From positions 2,480,001-2,544,000 of the forward strand of contig NZ_CP040887.1 of the NCBI RefSeq assembly GCF_006337125.1: a DNA stretch of 64,000 nucleotides. The letters are read 5' to 3'. This DNA comes from Serinicoccus chungangensis. GTDB lineage: Bacteria > Actinomycetota > Actinomycetes > Actinomycetales > Dermatophilaceae. Below are positions 45,117 through 53,459 of this stretch, one piece after another. A model generated the notes under the pieces. That model did no database searches and was not told where the DNA came from. It saw nothing but the letters and a program-made list of their open reading frames with translations. Position 1 is the stretch's first letter, and each line of letters opens with the position of its first letter. The position numbers and the translations under genes are program-made.

Positions 45117-46457
45117 TCAGGACGTCTCGAGGGCGTCGCCGGCCTGCTCGGGCAGCAGGAGGTAGGCCGCGAGCGCACCGACGACGAAGGCCGCCCCGAA
45201 GATCGCGAAGAGCGCCGCGTTGCCCCAGGCGGCCAGGATGACCGGCACGAGGAGCGGGGCCGCGATGGAGGCGACGCGCCCGAAGCCGGCCGCGGCGCCC
45301 GCGCCGGAGGCCCGCACGCTCGTGGGGTAGATCTCCGGGGTGATGGCGTAGAGGGCGCCCCAGGCACCGAGGTTGAAGAAGCTCATCGCGCACCCGGCGG
45401 CGATGATCTGCCACACCTCCCCCGCCATGCCGAAGCAGACCGCCGCCACGGCCGACCCCAGCAGGAAGGTCGCCAGCGTCACCCGCCGGCCCCACACCTC
45501 GACGAGGACGGCGGCGAGGGCGTACCCCGGCAGCTGGGCCAGCGTGATGACGAGGGTGTAGCCGAAGGAGCGCACCAGGTCGAAGCCCTGGGCGTAGAGC
45601 AGGCTGGGCAGCCAGATGAAGGCGCCGTAGTAGGAGAAGTTGACGCAGAACCACACCACCCAGATGCCGGCCGTGCGGACGCGGTAGGCCGCCGACCACA
45701 GCGCGCCGGGGGTCTTCGGGGGCGCCTCGGGCAGCGCCCGGCTCTCCTCGTGCGCCACCCCGGCGGACTCTTCGAAGGAGCGCACCACCGCCTCGGCCTC
45801 GGCGGCCCGGCCGCGCCGCTCGAGGAAGAGCGGCGACTCGGGCATGCCCCACCGGACGACGACGGCGTAGAGCGCCGGGACCAGACCGAGCGCGAAGGCC
45901 CAGCGCCAGCCGTCGTCCCCCAGCGGCACGACGAAGAATCCGATGAGCGCGGCCAGGAGCCATCCCACCGCCCAGAACGACTCCAGGACGACCACCATGC
46001 GGCCACGGATCCGGGTCGGCGACAGCTCGCTGACGAGGGTGGAGGCGACCGGCAGCTCGGCGCCCAGGCCGATGCCGACGAGGAAGCGCAGCACCAGCAG
46101 CGCCGCGAGCCCCGTCGCGAGCGCCGACGCCCCGGTGGCGAGCCCGTAGACGAGCAGGGTGAGGGCGAAGACCGTCCGGCGGCCGTAGCGGTCGGCGAGC
46201 ATCCCGCCGACGGTCGCGCCCAGCGCCATCCCGACGAAGCCGATGGACAGCAGCCAGGACTGCTCGGTGCGGGTCAGGTCCCACTGGGTGGCGATCGCCA
46301 GCCCGACGAAGGAGATGAGCCCGACGTCCATGGCGTCGAGGGCCCAGCCGGTGCCGGAGCCGAGCAGCACCCGGGTGTGCGCCCGGCTGTACGGCAGCCG
46401 ACCCATCCGCTGCGGCCGCGTGGGGAGTGACTGGTCGGTCACGTCAGTGCTCACCAT
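45117..46457 (-). CDS. MFS transporter, sugar/metabolite:H+ symporter family
   Basis: The protein is about 446 residues with twelve membrane helices. The loop between helices 2 and 3 is GGMLADRYGRRTV and the linker helix 4-5 has ELSPTRIRGRMVVV, both motifs of the sugar-porter/metabolite:H+ symporter group. The substrate cannot be named. Start is ATG at 46457 or 46463, neither with a clear ribosome site; an octamer lies at 46468-46475 just upstream. It stands alone between a 22-bp repeat array and the damaged tetR gene. Confidence 0.85.
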   Translation of the reverse strand: MVSTDVTDQSLPTRPQRMGRLPYSRAHTRVLLGSGTGWALDAMDVGLISFVGLAIATQWDLTRTEQSWLLSIGFVGMALGATVGGMLADRYGRRTVFALTLLVYGLATGASALATGLAALLVLRFLVGIGLGAELPVASTLVSELSPTRIRGRMVVVLESFWAVGWLLAALIGFFVVPLGDDGWRWAFALGLVPALYAVVVRWGMPESPLFLERRGRAAEAEAVVRSFEESAGVAHEESRALPEAPPKTPGALWSAAYRVRTAGIWVVWFCVNFSYYGAFIWLPSLLYAQGFDLVRSFGYTLVITLAQLPGYALAAVLVEVWGRRVTLATFLLGSAVAAVCFGMAGEVWQIIAAGCAMSFFNLGAWGALYAITPEIYPTSVRASGAGAAAGFGRVASIAAPLLVPVILAAWGNAALFAIFGAAFVVGALAAYLLLPEQAGDALETS

Positions 46458-46524
46458 GAGCATAGATGGTATGCCGTCCGGCCCGGTCGGCGCACCACCC
46501 CGGCGCACCGGCGGCGACCCCGGC

Positions 46525-46980
46525 TCAGCGCGGCAGGGTGGCGAGCAGGGCGAGAGCGCGGTCGACCGAGTCCGGGGGCAGCGCACCGCTGCCCCCCAGC
46601 GCGGTACGCACGTAGATGCCGTCACTGACCCGGAGCACGAGGAACGCCAGGTCGGCGTCCCCCAGCGCCGTCGTGAGCGCCTCGAGGAAGTGGTCGTCCA
46701 GCCGCACGAGGGCGTCCCGGGCCACCTGGTGCTCGTCCAGCTGCCCGATCTTGAGGAGCGCGAGGTAGGTGCGGTCCAGCGGCTGGTCCGCGGCGACCGA
46801 CTCCCGCAGGAACACCTCCAGGGCGTCGGGCATCCGGGAGAGCCGCTCCTCCTCCGCGGCCTCGAAGGCCCCCAACCGGTCGGCCAGGCCCTGGACGAGC
46901 GCGTCCTTGGAGCCGAAGTGGTAGAGCAGCCCTCCCTTGGAGACGCCCGCCTGGTCGGCCGTCGCCGCGAGCGTCCCGGC
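46525..46980 (-). pseudogene. N-terminally truncated TetR-family repressor
   Basis: The readable frame gives TLAATADQAGVSKGGLLYHF, the recognition helix region of a TetR DNA-binding domain, and continues intact to the stop. The first 25-30 residues of the DNA-binding domain and any start codon are missing. Upstream, the DNA instead encodes the MFS frame on the other strand. TetR proteins of this kind usually repress a divergent efflux pump, which fits the truncated MFS next door. Loss of the N-terminus should abolish DNA binding. Confidence 0.85.
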
Positions 46981-47466
46981 GCGACTGGGCCGGCCTCGCC
47001 GTGCTGATGCTGCCCGTGCTCCTCGTGTCCATCGACACGACCGTGCTGAACGTCGCCCTGCCCCAGATCGCGCGGGACCTCTCCCCCACCGCCGCCCAGC
47101 AGCTGTGGCTCATCGACGCCTACCCGCTCGTGCTGGCGACGCTGCTGGTGACCATGGGCACGGTGGGTGACCGGGTGGGTCGGCGTCGCACCCTGCTGGT
47201 GGGAGCCACCGGTTTCGCCGGGGTCTCGGTCGTGGCCGCCGTCGCCCCGACAGCCGAGCTGCTCCTCCTCGCGCGGGTCGCCCTGGGCGTCTTCGGCGCC
47301 ACGCTCATGCCGGCCACGCTGTCGCTGCTGCGCACGATGTTCCTCGACCGCGCCCAGCGCCGCCTGGCCGTCGCCATCTGGGCGACCGCCTTCTCCGTCG
47401 GGTCCGCCCTGGGCCCGGTCGTGGGCGGGATCCTCCTGGCGCGCTTCGCGTGGGGGTCGGTCTTCC
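46980..47466 (+). pseudogene. 5' part of a DHA2-type drug-efflux MFS gene, interrupted by an ISL3 element
   Basis: The frame begins RDWAGLAVLMLPVLLVSIDT and contains TTVLNVALPQIARDL, the conserved motif C region of 14-helix DHA2 efflux pumps. The first dozen residues and the start codon are missing, merged with the truncated tetR. It ends at RFAWGSVF, where the element at 47467 inserts. Joining it to 51186 restores RFAWGSVFLVAVP in frame. See the partner fragment at 51186-51978. Confidence 0.9.
47459..47466. repeat. Left copy of 8-bp target site duplication (GGTCTTCC)
   Basis: GGTCTTCC here and at 51186-51193 are identical and immediately flank the element at 47467-51185. An 8-bp duplication is typical of ISL3-family transposition, so the whole 3.7-kb unit inserted as one event. 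Confidence 0.93.
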
Positions 47467-47633
47467 GGCTCTTCCCAGATGAGGGTGTAGGTCGGCCGGG
47501 CGCGTCGGTCCGCAGGTAGACGTCGAGGTCTCCCGACGACGGAGGTTCCTACGCCATCCATCCGAAAGACCTCGACGTGACCGACGCTACCCCGCCGGCC
47601 GGGCTCCGGCCGCCCTGACCTGACCGCCTTCGC
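47467..47633 (+). mobile_element. Truncated left-end copy of the ISL3 element
   Basis: The 167 bases match 49747-49912 with a handful of substitutions and one single-base indel, and include the transposase GTG start at 47577. The similarity ends abruptly at 47633 where unrelated passenger DNA begins. This stub supplies the left terminus used in the latest transposition. Confidence 0.92.
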
Positions 47634-47862
47634 GTCTCATCCCCATCGACCCTGATCGAGTCTGCTGACCCCCCTCGACGAGAACGCAGCGACATCACAG
47701 CCACCCAACCCCGACCGTCCGGGAAGCCGGGACACGTCACATGGCCTGTGCTGCGGGCGTGTCGAGTGGGTCGTCCAGGGGCGACGCAGGAGCGTCGACG
47801 CGACGTGCTGAGAGGTGGTTCCAGTCGAGCACTAGGACACCGGCTACAGGCATGGCGATAGG

Positions 47863-48804
47863 TCAGGAACGGCGTCGCTCCCTACGCAGGAGGGAGCGCA
47901 GAGTCTCGGCGTTCGCGTAGCCGACCCGTAGCGCGATCTCGGCGGAGGTGAGGTCCGTGGTTGCTGAGAGGTGCCGAGCTCGTTCGATGCGAAGCCGTTG
48001 GACGAAGCCGAGCGGAGTGAGGTTGAGCGCCGCACGGACTCGTCGTTCGAGGGTGCGCCGGCTGGTGCCGAGCGACTGCGCGACGAAGGCGACGTTGAAC
48101 GGTTCGTCCAGGCGGGCGCGCACGAAGCGTTCGAACTCGACGACGATCGGGTCCTCGTGCCGGAGATGTTCGTAGGCGACGAAGGCCGCCTGCGACGGAC
48201 GCTCGTCGATGATGAGGAGCTTGGCGACATGTTGGGCCAGGTCGGGGCTGATCGATCGCACGAGTGAGAGCGCGAGGTCGATGTGGGCGAACGCGGCGCC
48301 GGCGGTGACGAGGTTCCCGTCGACCACGACCATGGTGTCGAGATCGAGGGCGACGGTCGGATAGCGCTTCAGGAACTCCGGCCCCAGGAACCAGCTGGTC
48401 GTCGCCCGCCGATGATGCATCCGTCCGGTCTCGGCGACAGCGAACACGCCGGTGCACGCCGCGGCAATCCGGGTGGTCGCGTCGTCGAGGCGCCCGAGCG
48501 AGGCGATGACCGAACGAGCATCTCGGCTCTGGAGGGCGTCGTTGGTAGCGGCGGCCGTGAGGGTTCCAAGCGCAGGGACGACGACCACGTCGAACTCTGC
48601 GGACTCCGACAGCGGGTGGTCCACCGACAGGGTCATCGATGCCGTCGTGGTCACTCTCCGTTTCGGTCCGAGGATGGCGAGTTCGATCGGGTCGATCCGC
48701 GGGTCGACATCGCCGCGGGCTCCGTCGGCCACCCGCACGATGTCGATGACCGACGCGACAGCCGAACCGAAGCAGCCGTCGATCGCGATCAGTCCGATAC
48801 GCAT
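47863..48804 (-). CDS. DJ-1/PfpI (GATase1)-AraC transcriptional regulator, passenger gene
   Basis: The 313-residue protein has an N-terminal DJ-1/PfpI fold with the nucleophile-elbow motif AAACTGVFAVAETG near residue 105 and the RRATTSWFLG segment. A C-terminal AraC HTH with two helix-turn-helices follows (NVAFVAQSLGTSRRTLERRV, then SAEIALRVGYANAETLRSLL). Proteins of this class sense small molecules and control adjacent genes. ATG at 48804 is taken because IGLIAIDGC is the fold's first strand. It is divergent from the ABM-fold gene, which it most likely controls. The 229 bases between the IS stub and its stop hold nothing I recognise. Confidence 0.85.
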   Translation of the reverse strand: MRIGLIAIDGCFGSAVASVIDIVRVADGARGDVDPRIDPIELAILGPKRRVTTTASMTLSVDHPLSESAEFDVVVVPALGTLTAAATNDALQSRDARSVIASLGRLDDATTRIAAACTGVFAVAETGRMHHRRATTSWFLGPEFLKRYPTVALDLDTMVVVDGNLVTAGAAFAHIDLALSLVRSISPDLAQHVAKLLIIDERPSQAAFVAYEHLRHEDPIVVEFERFVRARLDEPFNVAFVAQSLGTSRRTLERRVRAALNLTPLGFVQRLRIERARHLSATTDLTSAEIALRVGYANAETLRSLLRRERRRS

Positions 48805-48912
48805 GGCGCGAACAATAGCAATACTGTCGTATACGCCACTTCTCACCTGCCCTTGCTCGTCATACGCTGAACTCGCTTCACCAAGAAGCCTCGACACCTA
48901 GGAGAACCCCTC

Positions 48913-49224
48913 ATGTCCACACCCGCATCACTTCCGTATGCCTTCGTCGCCAAGATCGTCGCGGCCGATGGACAGCACGACGCGCTCGCCGATCTGCTCG
49001 CCGGCGCTGTCTCGCTCGCCAACGAAGAAGTAGGAACGATTGTCTGGTTCGCGGTCAGGACCCACGCCGACACCTTCTGGATCTTCGATGCATTCCCCGA
49101 CGAGGCCGCTCGCGACGCCCACGCCAACGGCGCCATCGTCGCAGCCCTGATGGCCAACCAGCACCTCCTCGGCGCAGCACCCGAGATCCTGGCGGCCGAC
49201 GTCCTCGCGTCCAAGCTCCCGTAG
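48913..49224 (+). CDS. Antibiotic biosynthesis monooxygenase (ABM)-fold protein, passenger gene
   Basis: The 103-residue protein fits the ABM ferredoxin-like fold: FVAKIVAADGQHDALADLL, then GTIVWFAVRTHADTFWIFDA and DEAARDAHANGAIVAAL. Such small enzymes include quinol monooxygenases and heme- or polyketide-modifying oxygenases; the substrate is unknown. A ribosome site AGGAGA lies 8 bases before the ATG. It is transcribed divergently from the AraC-type regulator with 108 bases between. The pairing is the likely functional cargo of the element. Confidence 0.8.
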   Translation: MSTPASLPYAFVAKIVAADGQHDALADLLAGAVSLANEEVGTIVWFAVRTHADTFWIFDAFPDEAARDAHANGAIVAALMANQHLLGAAPEILAADVLASKLP

Positions 49225-49746
49225 TCCGCCAACGCACGAGACGATCGCGCCCCGCCGAGCCGTCGCCAGGTCGCGACGCAACGCCACGCTGCGTTGCCGA
49301 GCGGTGCGAGGCCTATCGGCACACGGACAGGATGCCGGCCGCGAGCGCTCAGTCGGCGAGGGGTCCGTCGCAGAGGAGAGCGACGTCGGTGTCGGGCAGA
49401 GCCGTGAGGCCAGCGCATCGCGCGACCACCAGAACCGAACCGCCCCTGCCCTGCGTTTCCGCAGGTCAGGGGCTGTTCGCCGGAGCCGCCTGCCGGAATC
49501 GAACCGACGACCTCATCACGTCGGCTTTGCGTCTATCGCTTGATGCGCCCACTGGGCGAACGAGCCGCTGACCTGCGCAAACGCCGAGCGTGGGGGACGC
49601 CGCCATCCGGTGGTGACCGACGACGACCGACCAGTACCGACCGTTTCACCGGAGCCTGCGGCGGCGTCGAAGCCGAGCAAGCTCCATTCCTTTAGCTCAC
49701 CGCGCCCTCCTCCTCGCCGGTGCTGTCGTCGTCGAAGACGTTTCAG
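49225..49746. other. Non-coding end of the passenger segment
   Basis: No convincing gene is seen in these 522 bases. They contain a hairpin (49442-49473) and, at about 49487-49530 on the minus strand, a tRNA T-arm-like stretch (GTCGGTTCGATTCCGGC) without a matching acceptor or D-arm. The latter may be a tRNA 3' fragment captured with the passenger. Confidence 0.5.
49442..49473. terminator. Hairpin in the passenger segment
   Basis: GCCCCTGCCCTGCG (49442-49455) and CGCAGGTCAGGGGC (49460-49473) pair with one mismatch around a 4-nt loop. It could terminate transcripts of the ABM gene or of the DNA from which the passenger was taken. Confidence 0.6.
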
Positions 49747-49800
49747 GGGTCTTCTCAGATGAGGGTGTAGGTCGGCCGGGCGCGTCGGTCCGCAGGTAGA

Positions 49801-49857
49801 CGTCGAGGTCTCCCGACGACGGAGGTTCCTACGCCATCCATCCGAAAGACCTCGACG
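49801..49857 (+). promoter_or_regulatory. Hairpin sequestering the transposase start
   Basis: CGTCGAGGTCT (49801-49811) pairs with AGACCTCGACG (49847-49857), and the G of the transposase GTG start is the last base of the stem. Read-through RNA would fold this way and block translation. Many IS elements use such a structure to limit transposase when copied by an outside promoter. The same arms are present in the left stub (around 47521-47577). Confidence 0.6.
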
Positions 49858-51182
49858 TGTCCGACGCTACCCCGCCGGCCGGCTTCGGCCGCCCTGACCT
49901 GACCGCCTTCGCTCGACTCGACGGCCTCGGTCTGAGCGTGACCGGACAACGACTTGAACCGGGTCGTGCGGTCCTCGCGTGCCGCGTGGTGGAACCAGAT
50001 CAGTGGTGCCGACGGTGCGGCATCGAAGGCGCTGCTCGTGACACCGTGATCCGGCGGTTGGCCCACGAGCCGCTGGGCTGGCGACCGACCGTGCTGGAAG
50101 TTGTAGTGCGCCGCTACCGCTGTGCCGACTGCGGACACGTGTGGCGCCAAGACACCAGCGCCGCGGCGGAGCCACGCGCGAAGCTCTCGCGCACCGGGCT
50201 GCGGTGGGCGCTGGAAGGGATCGTGGTCGCACACCTCACCGTCGCCCGTGTCGCCGAGGGACTCGGGGTCGCGTGGGACACCGCCAACAACGCGGTCCTG
50301 GCTGAAGGCAAGCGGCTGCTGATCAACGACCCCACGCGGTTTGAGGGCGTGAAGGTCATTGGCGTCGATGAGCACGTCTGGCGCCACACCAGGCGTGGCG
50401 ACAAGTACGTCACCGTGATCATCGACCTCACCCCGGTCCGCGATGGCGCCGGCCCAGCAAGGCTGCTGGACATGGTCGAGGGCCGGTCGAAGGCGGCGTT
50501 CAAGACCTGGCTCGCCGACCGCGACGACGCCTTCCGTGACGCGGTCGAGGTGGTCGCGATGGACGGCTTCACCGGGTTCAAGACCGGCGCTGCAGAGGAG
50601 ATCCCGGACGCGGTCACGGTGATGGATCCCTTCCACGTCGTGCGCCTGGCCGGTGACGCCCTCGACAGGTGCCGGCGCCGGGTCCAACTCGCGATCCACG
50701 GGCACCGTGGGTTCAGGGACGACCCGCTCTACAAGTCGCGGCGCACGCTGCACACCGGCGCGGACCTGCTCACCGACAAGCAGAGCGACAGGCTACGCGC
50801 GCTGTTCGTTGATGACGCTCACGTCGAGGTCGAGGCGACCTGGGGTGTCTACCAGCGCATGATCGCCGCCTATCGCCACGAGGACCGGCAACGTGGCCGC
50901 GAGCTCATGGAGAAGCTGATCACCGACCTCAGCGCCGGCGTCCCCAAGGTGCTCACCGAGCTCACCACCCTGGGCCGGACCCTGAAGAAGCGAGCCGCTG
51001 ACGTGCTCGCCTACTTCGAACGACCCGGCACCAGCAACGGGCCGACCGAGGCGCTCAACGGACGGCTCGAACACCTGCGCGGCTCCGCACTCGGGTTCCG
51101 CAACCTGACCAACTACATCGCCCGAAGCCTGCTCGAGACCGGCGGCGTCAGACCCCAACTCCTACACCCCCGATTGGGATGA
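49857..51182 (+). CDS. ISL3-family transposase
   Basis: The 441-residue protein has an N-terminal zinc-binding region with CxxC pairs (WCRRCG and YRCADCGHVW), a HTH, and the DDE catalytic core (VIGVDEHVW for the first Asp, VVAMDGFTGFK for the second, and a C-terminal Glu in GPTEALNGRL). This domain set is the ISL3 family. The start is GTG at 49857, and the stop is three bases from the right end of the IS. It is intact and could still be active in transposing either the IS or the whole 3.7-kb unit. Confidence 0.93.
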   Translation: MSDATPPAGFGRPDLTAFARLDGLGLSVTGQRLEPGRAVLACRVVEPDQWCRRCGIEGAARDTVIRRLAHEPLGWRPTVLEVVVRRYRCADCGHVWRQDTSAAAEPRAKLSRTGLRWALEGIVVAHLTVARVAEGLGVAWDTANNAVLAEGKRLLINDPTRFEGVKVIGVDEHVWRHTRRGDKYVTVIIDLTPVRDGAGPARLLDMVEGRSKAAFKTWLADRDDAFRDAVEVVAMDGFTGFKTGAAEEIPDAVTVMDPFHVVRLAGDALDRCRRRVQLAIHGHRGFRDDPLYKSRRTLHTGADLLTDKQSDRLRALFVDDAHVEVEATWGVYQRMIAAYRHEDRQRGRELMEKLITDLSAGVPKVLTELTTLGRTLKKRAADVLAYFERPGTSNGPTEALNGRLEHLRGSALGFRNLTNYIARSLLETGGVRPQLLHPRLG

Positions 51183-51185
51183 GCC

Positions 51186-51193
51186 GGTCTTCC
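51186..51193. repeat. Right copy of 8-bp target site duplication (GGTCTTCC)
   Basis: This matches 47459-47466 exactly and directly follows the right end of the ISL3 compound element. Confidence 0.93.
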
Positions 51194-51978
51194 TCGTGGC
51201 GGTGCCGATCCTGCTGCCGCTGCTCGTCCTGGGCCCCTTCCTCGTCCGGGAGTCGCGGGACCCGGCCCCCGGCCGGGTGGACCCGGTCGGGATCGCGCTG
51301 TCGATGGCCCTCAGCGTCGTCGCGCTGACCGGCTTCCTCTTCTTCGTCACCCAGCACCTGCAGCTCGTCGAGGGCATGCCCGCGCTCGACGCCTCCCTCG
51401 TCCTGGTGCCGGGCGTGGTCGCCATGGTGGCCTCCGGCCTCCTGGTGGTCCGGCTGGTGCGGCACGTCCGACCGGCCACCGCCGTGGTGGGCGGGCTCAC
51501 CTTCTCCTTCAGCGCCTACGCCCTGCTCGCCGTGGGCGGCGAGACCGTCACGGTGCCCCAGATCGCGCTGGCCTTCGCCCTCCTCGGACTGGGCATCGGA
51601 GCGGCCGAGACCATCTCGAACGACCAGATCCTCACCGCCGTCTCCCCGGCCAAGGCGGGGGCCGCCTCGGCGGTGAGCGAGACCGCCTACGAGTTCGGCG
51701 CCGTGCTCGGCACCACGGTGCTGGGCGGGATGCTGACGGCCGTCTACCGCTCCTCGCTGCGCGTCCCCGCCGGCACCGACGAGGACGCCGCGGCCGCCGC
51801 CCGCGAGACCCTGGGCGGCGCGGTCGCGGCGGCGGAGCGGACCGGGGACCCGCACCTGCTGGAGGCGGCCCGCGCGGCCTTCGACGCCGGCGTGGGCGTC
51901 ACCAGTACCGCGGGCGCCGTCCTCGTGGCTGTCGCCGCCCTGGTCGCCTGGACCACGCTGCGCCGGGCCGAGAGCTGA
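51186..51978 (+). pseudogene. 3' part of the DHA2-type MFS gene, with an internal deletion
   Basis: The frame resumes at FLVAVPILLPLLVLGPFLV after the target duplication and runs to its natural stop. After ESRDPAPGRVDPVGIALSM it passes directly into ALSVVALTGFLFFVTQHLQL. In intact DHA2 pumps about 70-80 residues (helices and the LFRNRxF-type loop) usually lie between these. An in-frame deletion at about 51300 is therefore likely, in addition to the IS insertion and N-terminal loss. The length estimate comes from family knowledge, not an alignment. Confidence 0.8.
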
Positions 51979-51990
51979 GCAGCCCCCGGG

Positions 51991-52488
51991 CTACCGGTAG
52001 TTGGTGAACTGCAGGGCCACGTCGAGGTCCTTCTCCTTGAGCAGCCGCTGCACCGCCTGCAGGTCGTCGCGCGACTTGGAGGTGACCCGCAGCTCGTCGC
52101 CCTGGATCTGGCTCTTGACCGCCTTGGGGCCCTCGTCGCGGATGATCTTGGCGATCTTCTTGGCGTTCTCGCTGGAGATGCCGCTCTTCAGCGCCGCCTC
52201 GAGCCGGTACTCCTTGCCCGAGGCGTAGGGCTCGCCGTCGTGGGTGTAGTCGAGGTGCTTGAGCGAGACGCCTCGCTTGACCAGCTTGGTCTGCAGCACG
52301 TCGAGCACCGCCTTGCACCGCTCCTCGCTGTTGGCCGCCATCGAGATGCTCTCGTTCGCGAGCTCCACCCGGGCGCCGACGTTCCGGAAGTCGTAGCGGG
52401 TGGAGATCTCCTTGGCCGCCTGGTTGACGGCGTTGGCGACCTCCTGGTGATCGACCTTGCTGACGATGTCGAAGGACGAGTCGGCCAT
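51991..52488 (-). CDS. YajQ-family nucleotide-binding protein
   Basis: The protein is about 165 residues and opens with [20 protein letters not shown]. It contains [20 protein letters not shown] and ends ALQFTNYR, the full YajQ/DUF520 pattern. YajQ proteins bind cyclic di-GMP or nucleotides and act in signalling or RNA-linked roles; the partner here is unknown. ATG at 52488 is supported by AGGAGG 7 bases upstream. That ribosome site runs into an octamer copy (52490-52497, GGCATACC on the plus strand). Confidence 0.93.
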   Translation of the reverse strand: MADSSFDIVSKVDHQEVANAVNQAAKEISTRYDFRNVGARVELANESISMAANSEERCKAVLDVLQTKLVKRGVSLKHLDYTHDGEPYASGKEYRLEAALKSGISSENAKKIAKIIRDEGPKAVKSQIQGDELRVTSKSRDDLQAVQRLLKEKDLDVALQFTNYR

Positions 52489-52584
52489 GGGCATACCTCC
52501 TGTGTCGTGGCGGGCCGGCGGCTCCTGGACGAGTTCGGAGCACCGGGACATCACTGTTAGCATGTCACCCGCGCTTCGCGCACT

Positions 52585-52667
52585 GGCAGGTTGTCCGAGC
52601 GGCCAATGGAAGCGGACTGTAAATCCGTCGGCGTATGCCTACGCAGGTTCGAATCCTGCACCTGCCA
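52585..52667 (+). tRNA. tRNA-Tyr (GTA anticodon)
   Basis: An 83-nt tRNA with a 7-bp acceptor stem (GGCAGGT/ACCTGCC), anticodon GTA and a long class II variable arm (GTCGGCGTATGCCTACG region). The CCA end is not encoded. It follows yajQ on the other strand and is followed by the ECF sigma gene. Confidence 0.95.
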
Positions 52668-52850
52668 CCCACGAGGACGGGCACCGGGAGACCGGCGCCC
52701 GTCCTTCTCGCATCTGCCTCCCTCGTCCCGGTCTGCCGTCGCGTCGGCCGGGCCCAGGCGCTCAGCGCGGCTCGTGCAACAGCCCGCGACCCTCCGACAT
52801 AGTGCAGGTGGACGGGTCGACGGGGCCCGCCGCAGACCGCAGGAGGACCG

Positions 52851-53399
52851 ATGGCCCTACGCCTCGCCGGGACCGGCCCCCACCAGGGCGCGTCCGGGAG
52901 CACCCGGGACACGGCCTGGTTCGACTCGTTCTTCGCCCAGCACGCGACGCAGATCCACCGGTACTTCGTCCGCCGGGCCACCGGCAACGACGTCGAGGAC
53001 CTCACCGCCGAGGTGTTCGCGACCGCCTGGCGGCGCCGTGACCGCATCCCGGCCGACTACGAGCTGCCGTGGCTCTACCGCACCGCCTCCTACGTGCTGG
53101 CCAACCACCGCCGCAAACCGACCCTCACCCTGCTGTCCGACTACTCCGGACAGGAGGACGCCGCCGACCAGCACATGCGCAGCGTCGACCCGGCCGACCT
53201 GGTCATGGCCGACGACGAGGTGCGTCGGGCCCTGGCCCGGCTCAGCGCCCGCGACCGGGGCATCCTCATGCTCCACGCCTGGGAGGGGCTGGACGGGGAG
53301 GGCCTGGCTCAGGCCCTCGGCCTCACCCGGGGCGGCGCCGCCGCCGCCCTGTCCCGCGCCCGCGCCCGGCTGCGCGAGGCCTGGGAGCACGACCACTGA
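52851..53399 (+). CDS. ECF-type RNA polymerase sigma factor
   Basis: The 182-residue protein has sigma region 2 (FDSFFAQHATQIHRYFVRRA, then VEDLTAEVFATAWRRRDRI) and region 4 (LARLSARDRGILMLHAWEGL, with a HTH at GEGLAQALGLTRGGAAAALS). There is no region 1 or 3, as in ECF factors. AGGAGGACCG precedes the ATG. The next gene, 60 bases downstream, encodes a membrane-anchored protein and may be its regulator. No zinc-binding anti-sigma domain is visible, so the control mechanism is open. Confidence 0.9.
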   Translation: MALRLAGTGPHQGASGSTRDTAWFDSFFAQHATQIHRYFVRRATGNDVEDLTAEVFATAWRRRDRIPADYELPWLYRTASYVLANHRRKPTLTLLSDYSGQEDAADQHMRSVDPADLVMADDEVRRALARLSARDRGILMLHAWEGLDGEGLAQALGLTRGGAAAALSRARARLREAWEHDH

Positions 53400-53459
53400 C
53401 ATCCCGGGCCCGCCCGGCACCACCGCACCACCCGGCACCACCGCTCGAAGGAGACCCTC

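Larger units (their letters stand above)
47467..51185. mobile_element. ISL3-family compound element with a passenger module (3,719 bp)
   Basis: The ends are imperfect inverted repeats: left GGCTCTTCCCAGATGAGGGT, right end read inward GGCTCATCCCAATCGGGGGT. They are flanked by GGTCTTCC on both sides. In order it contains a truncated left-end copy (47467-47633), an AraC-type regulator, an ABM-fold gene, and a full ISL3 copy (49747-51185) with its transposase. The outer ends resemble each other better than the inner left end does. It splits an MFS gene. The passenger DNA is visibly less GC-rich than the flanks, which suggests transfer. Confidence 0.9.
49747..51185 (+). mobile_element. Complete ISL3-family insertion sequence (1,439 bp)
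   Basis: The IS runs from the inner left end GGGTCTTCTCAGATGAGGGT (two differences from the outer left end in the first nine bases) to the right end at 51185. It encodes one intact transposase. No target duplication flanks the inner left end, which indicates it moved as part of the larger unit. Confidence 0.9.

Noticed and set aside
49487..49530. tRNA-like T-arm on the minus strand in the passenger segment
   Set aside because: The stem and TTCGATT loop fit, but no matching acceptor stem, D-arm or anticodon loop follows. At most it is a 3' fragment.
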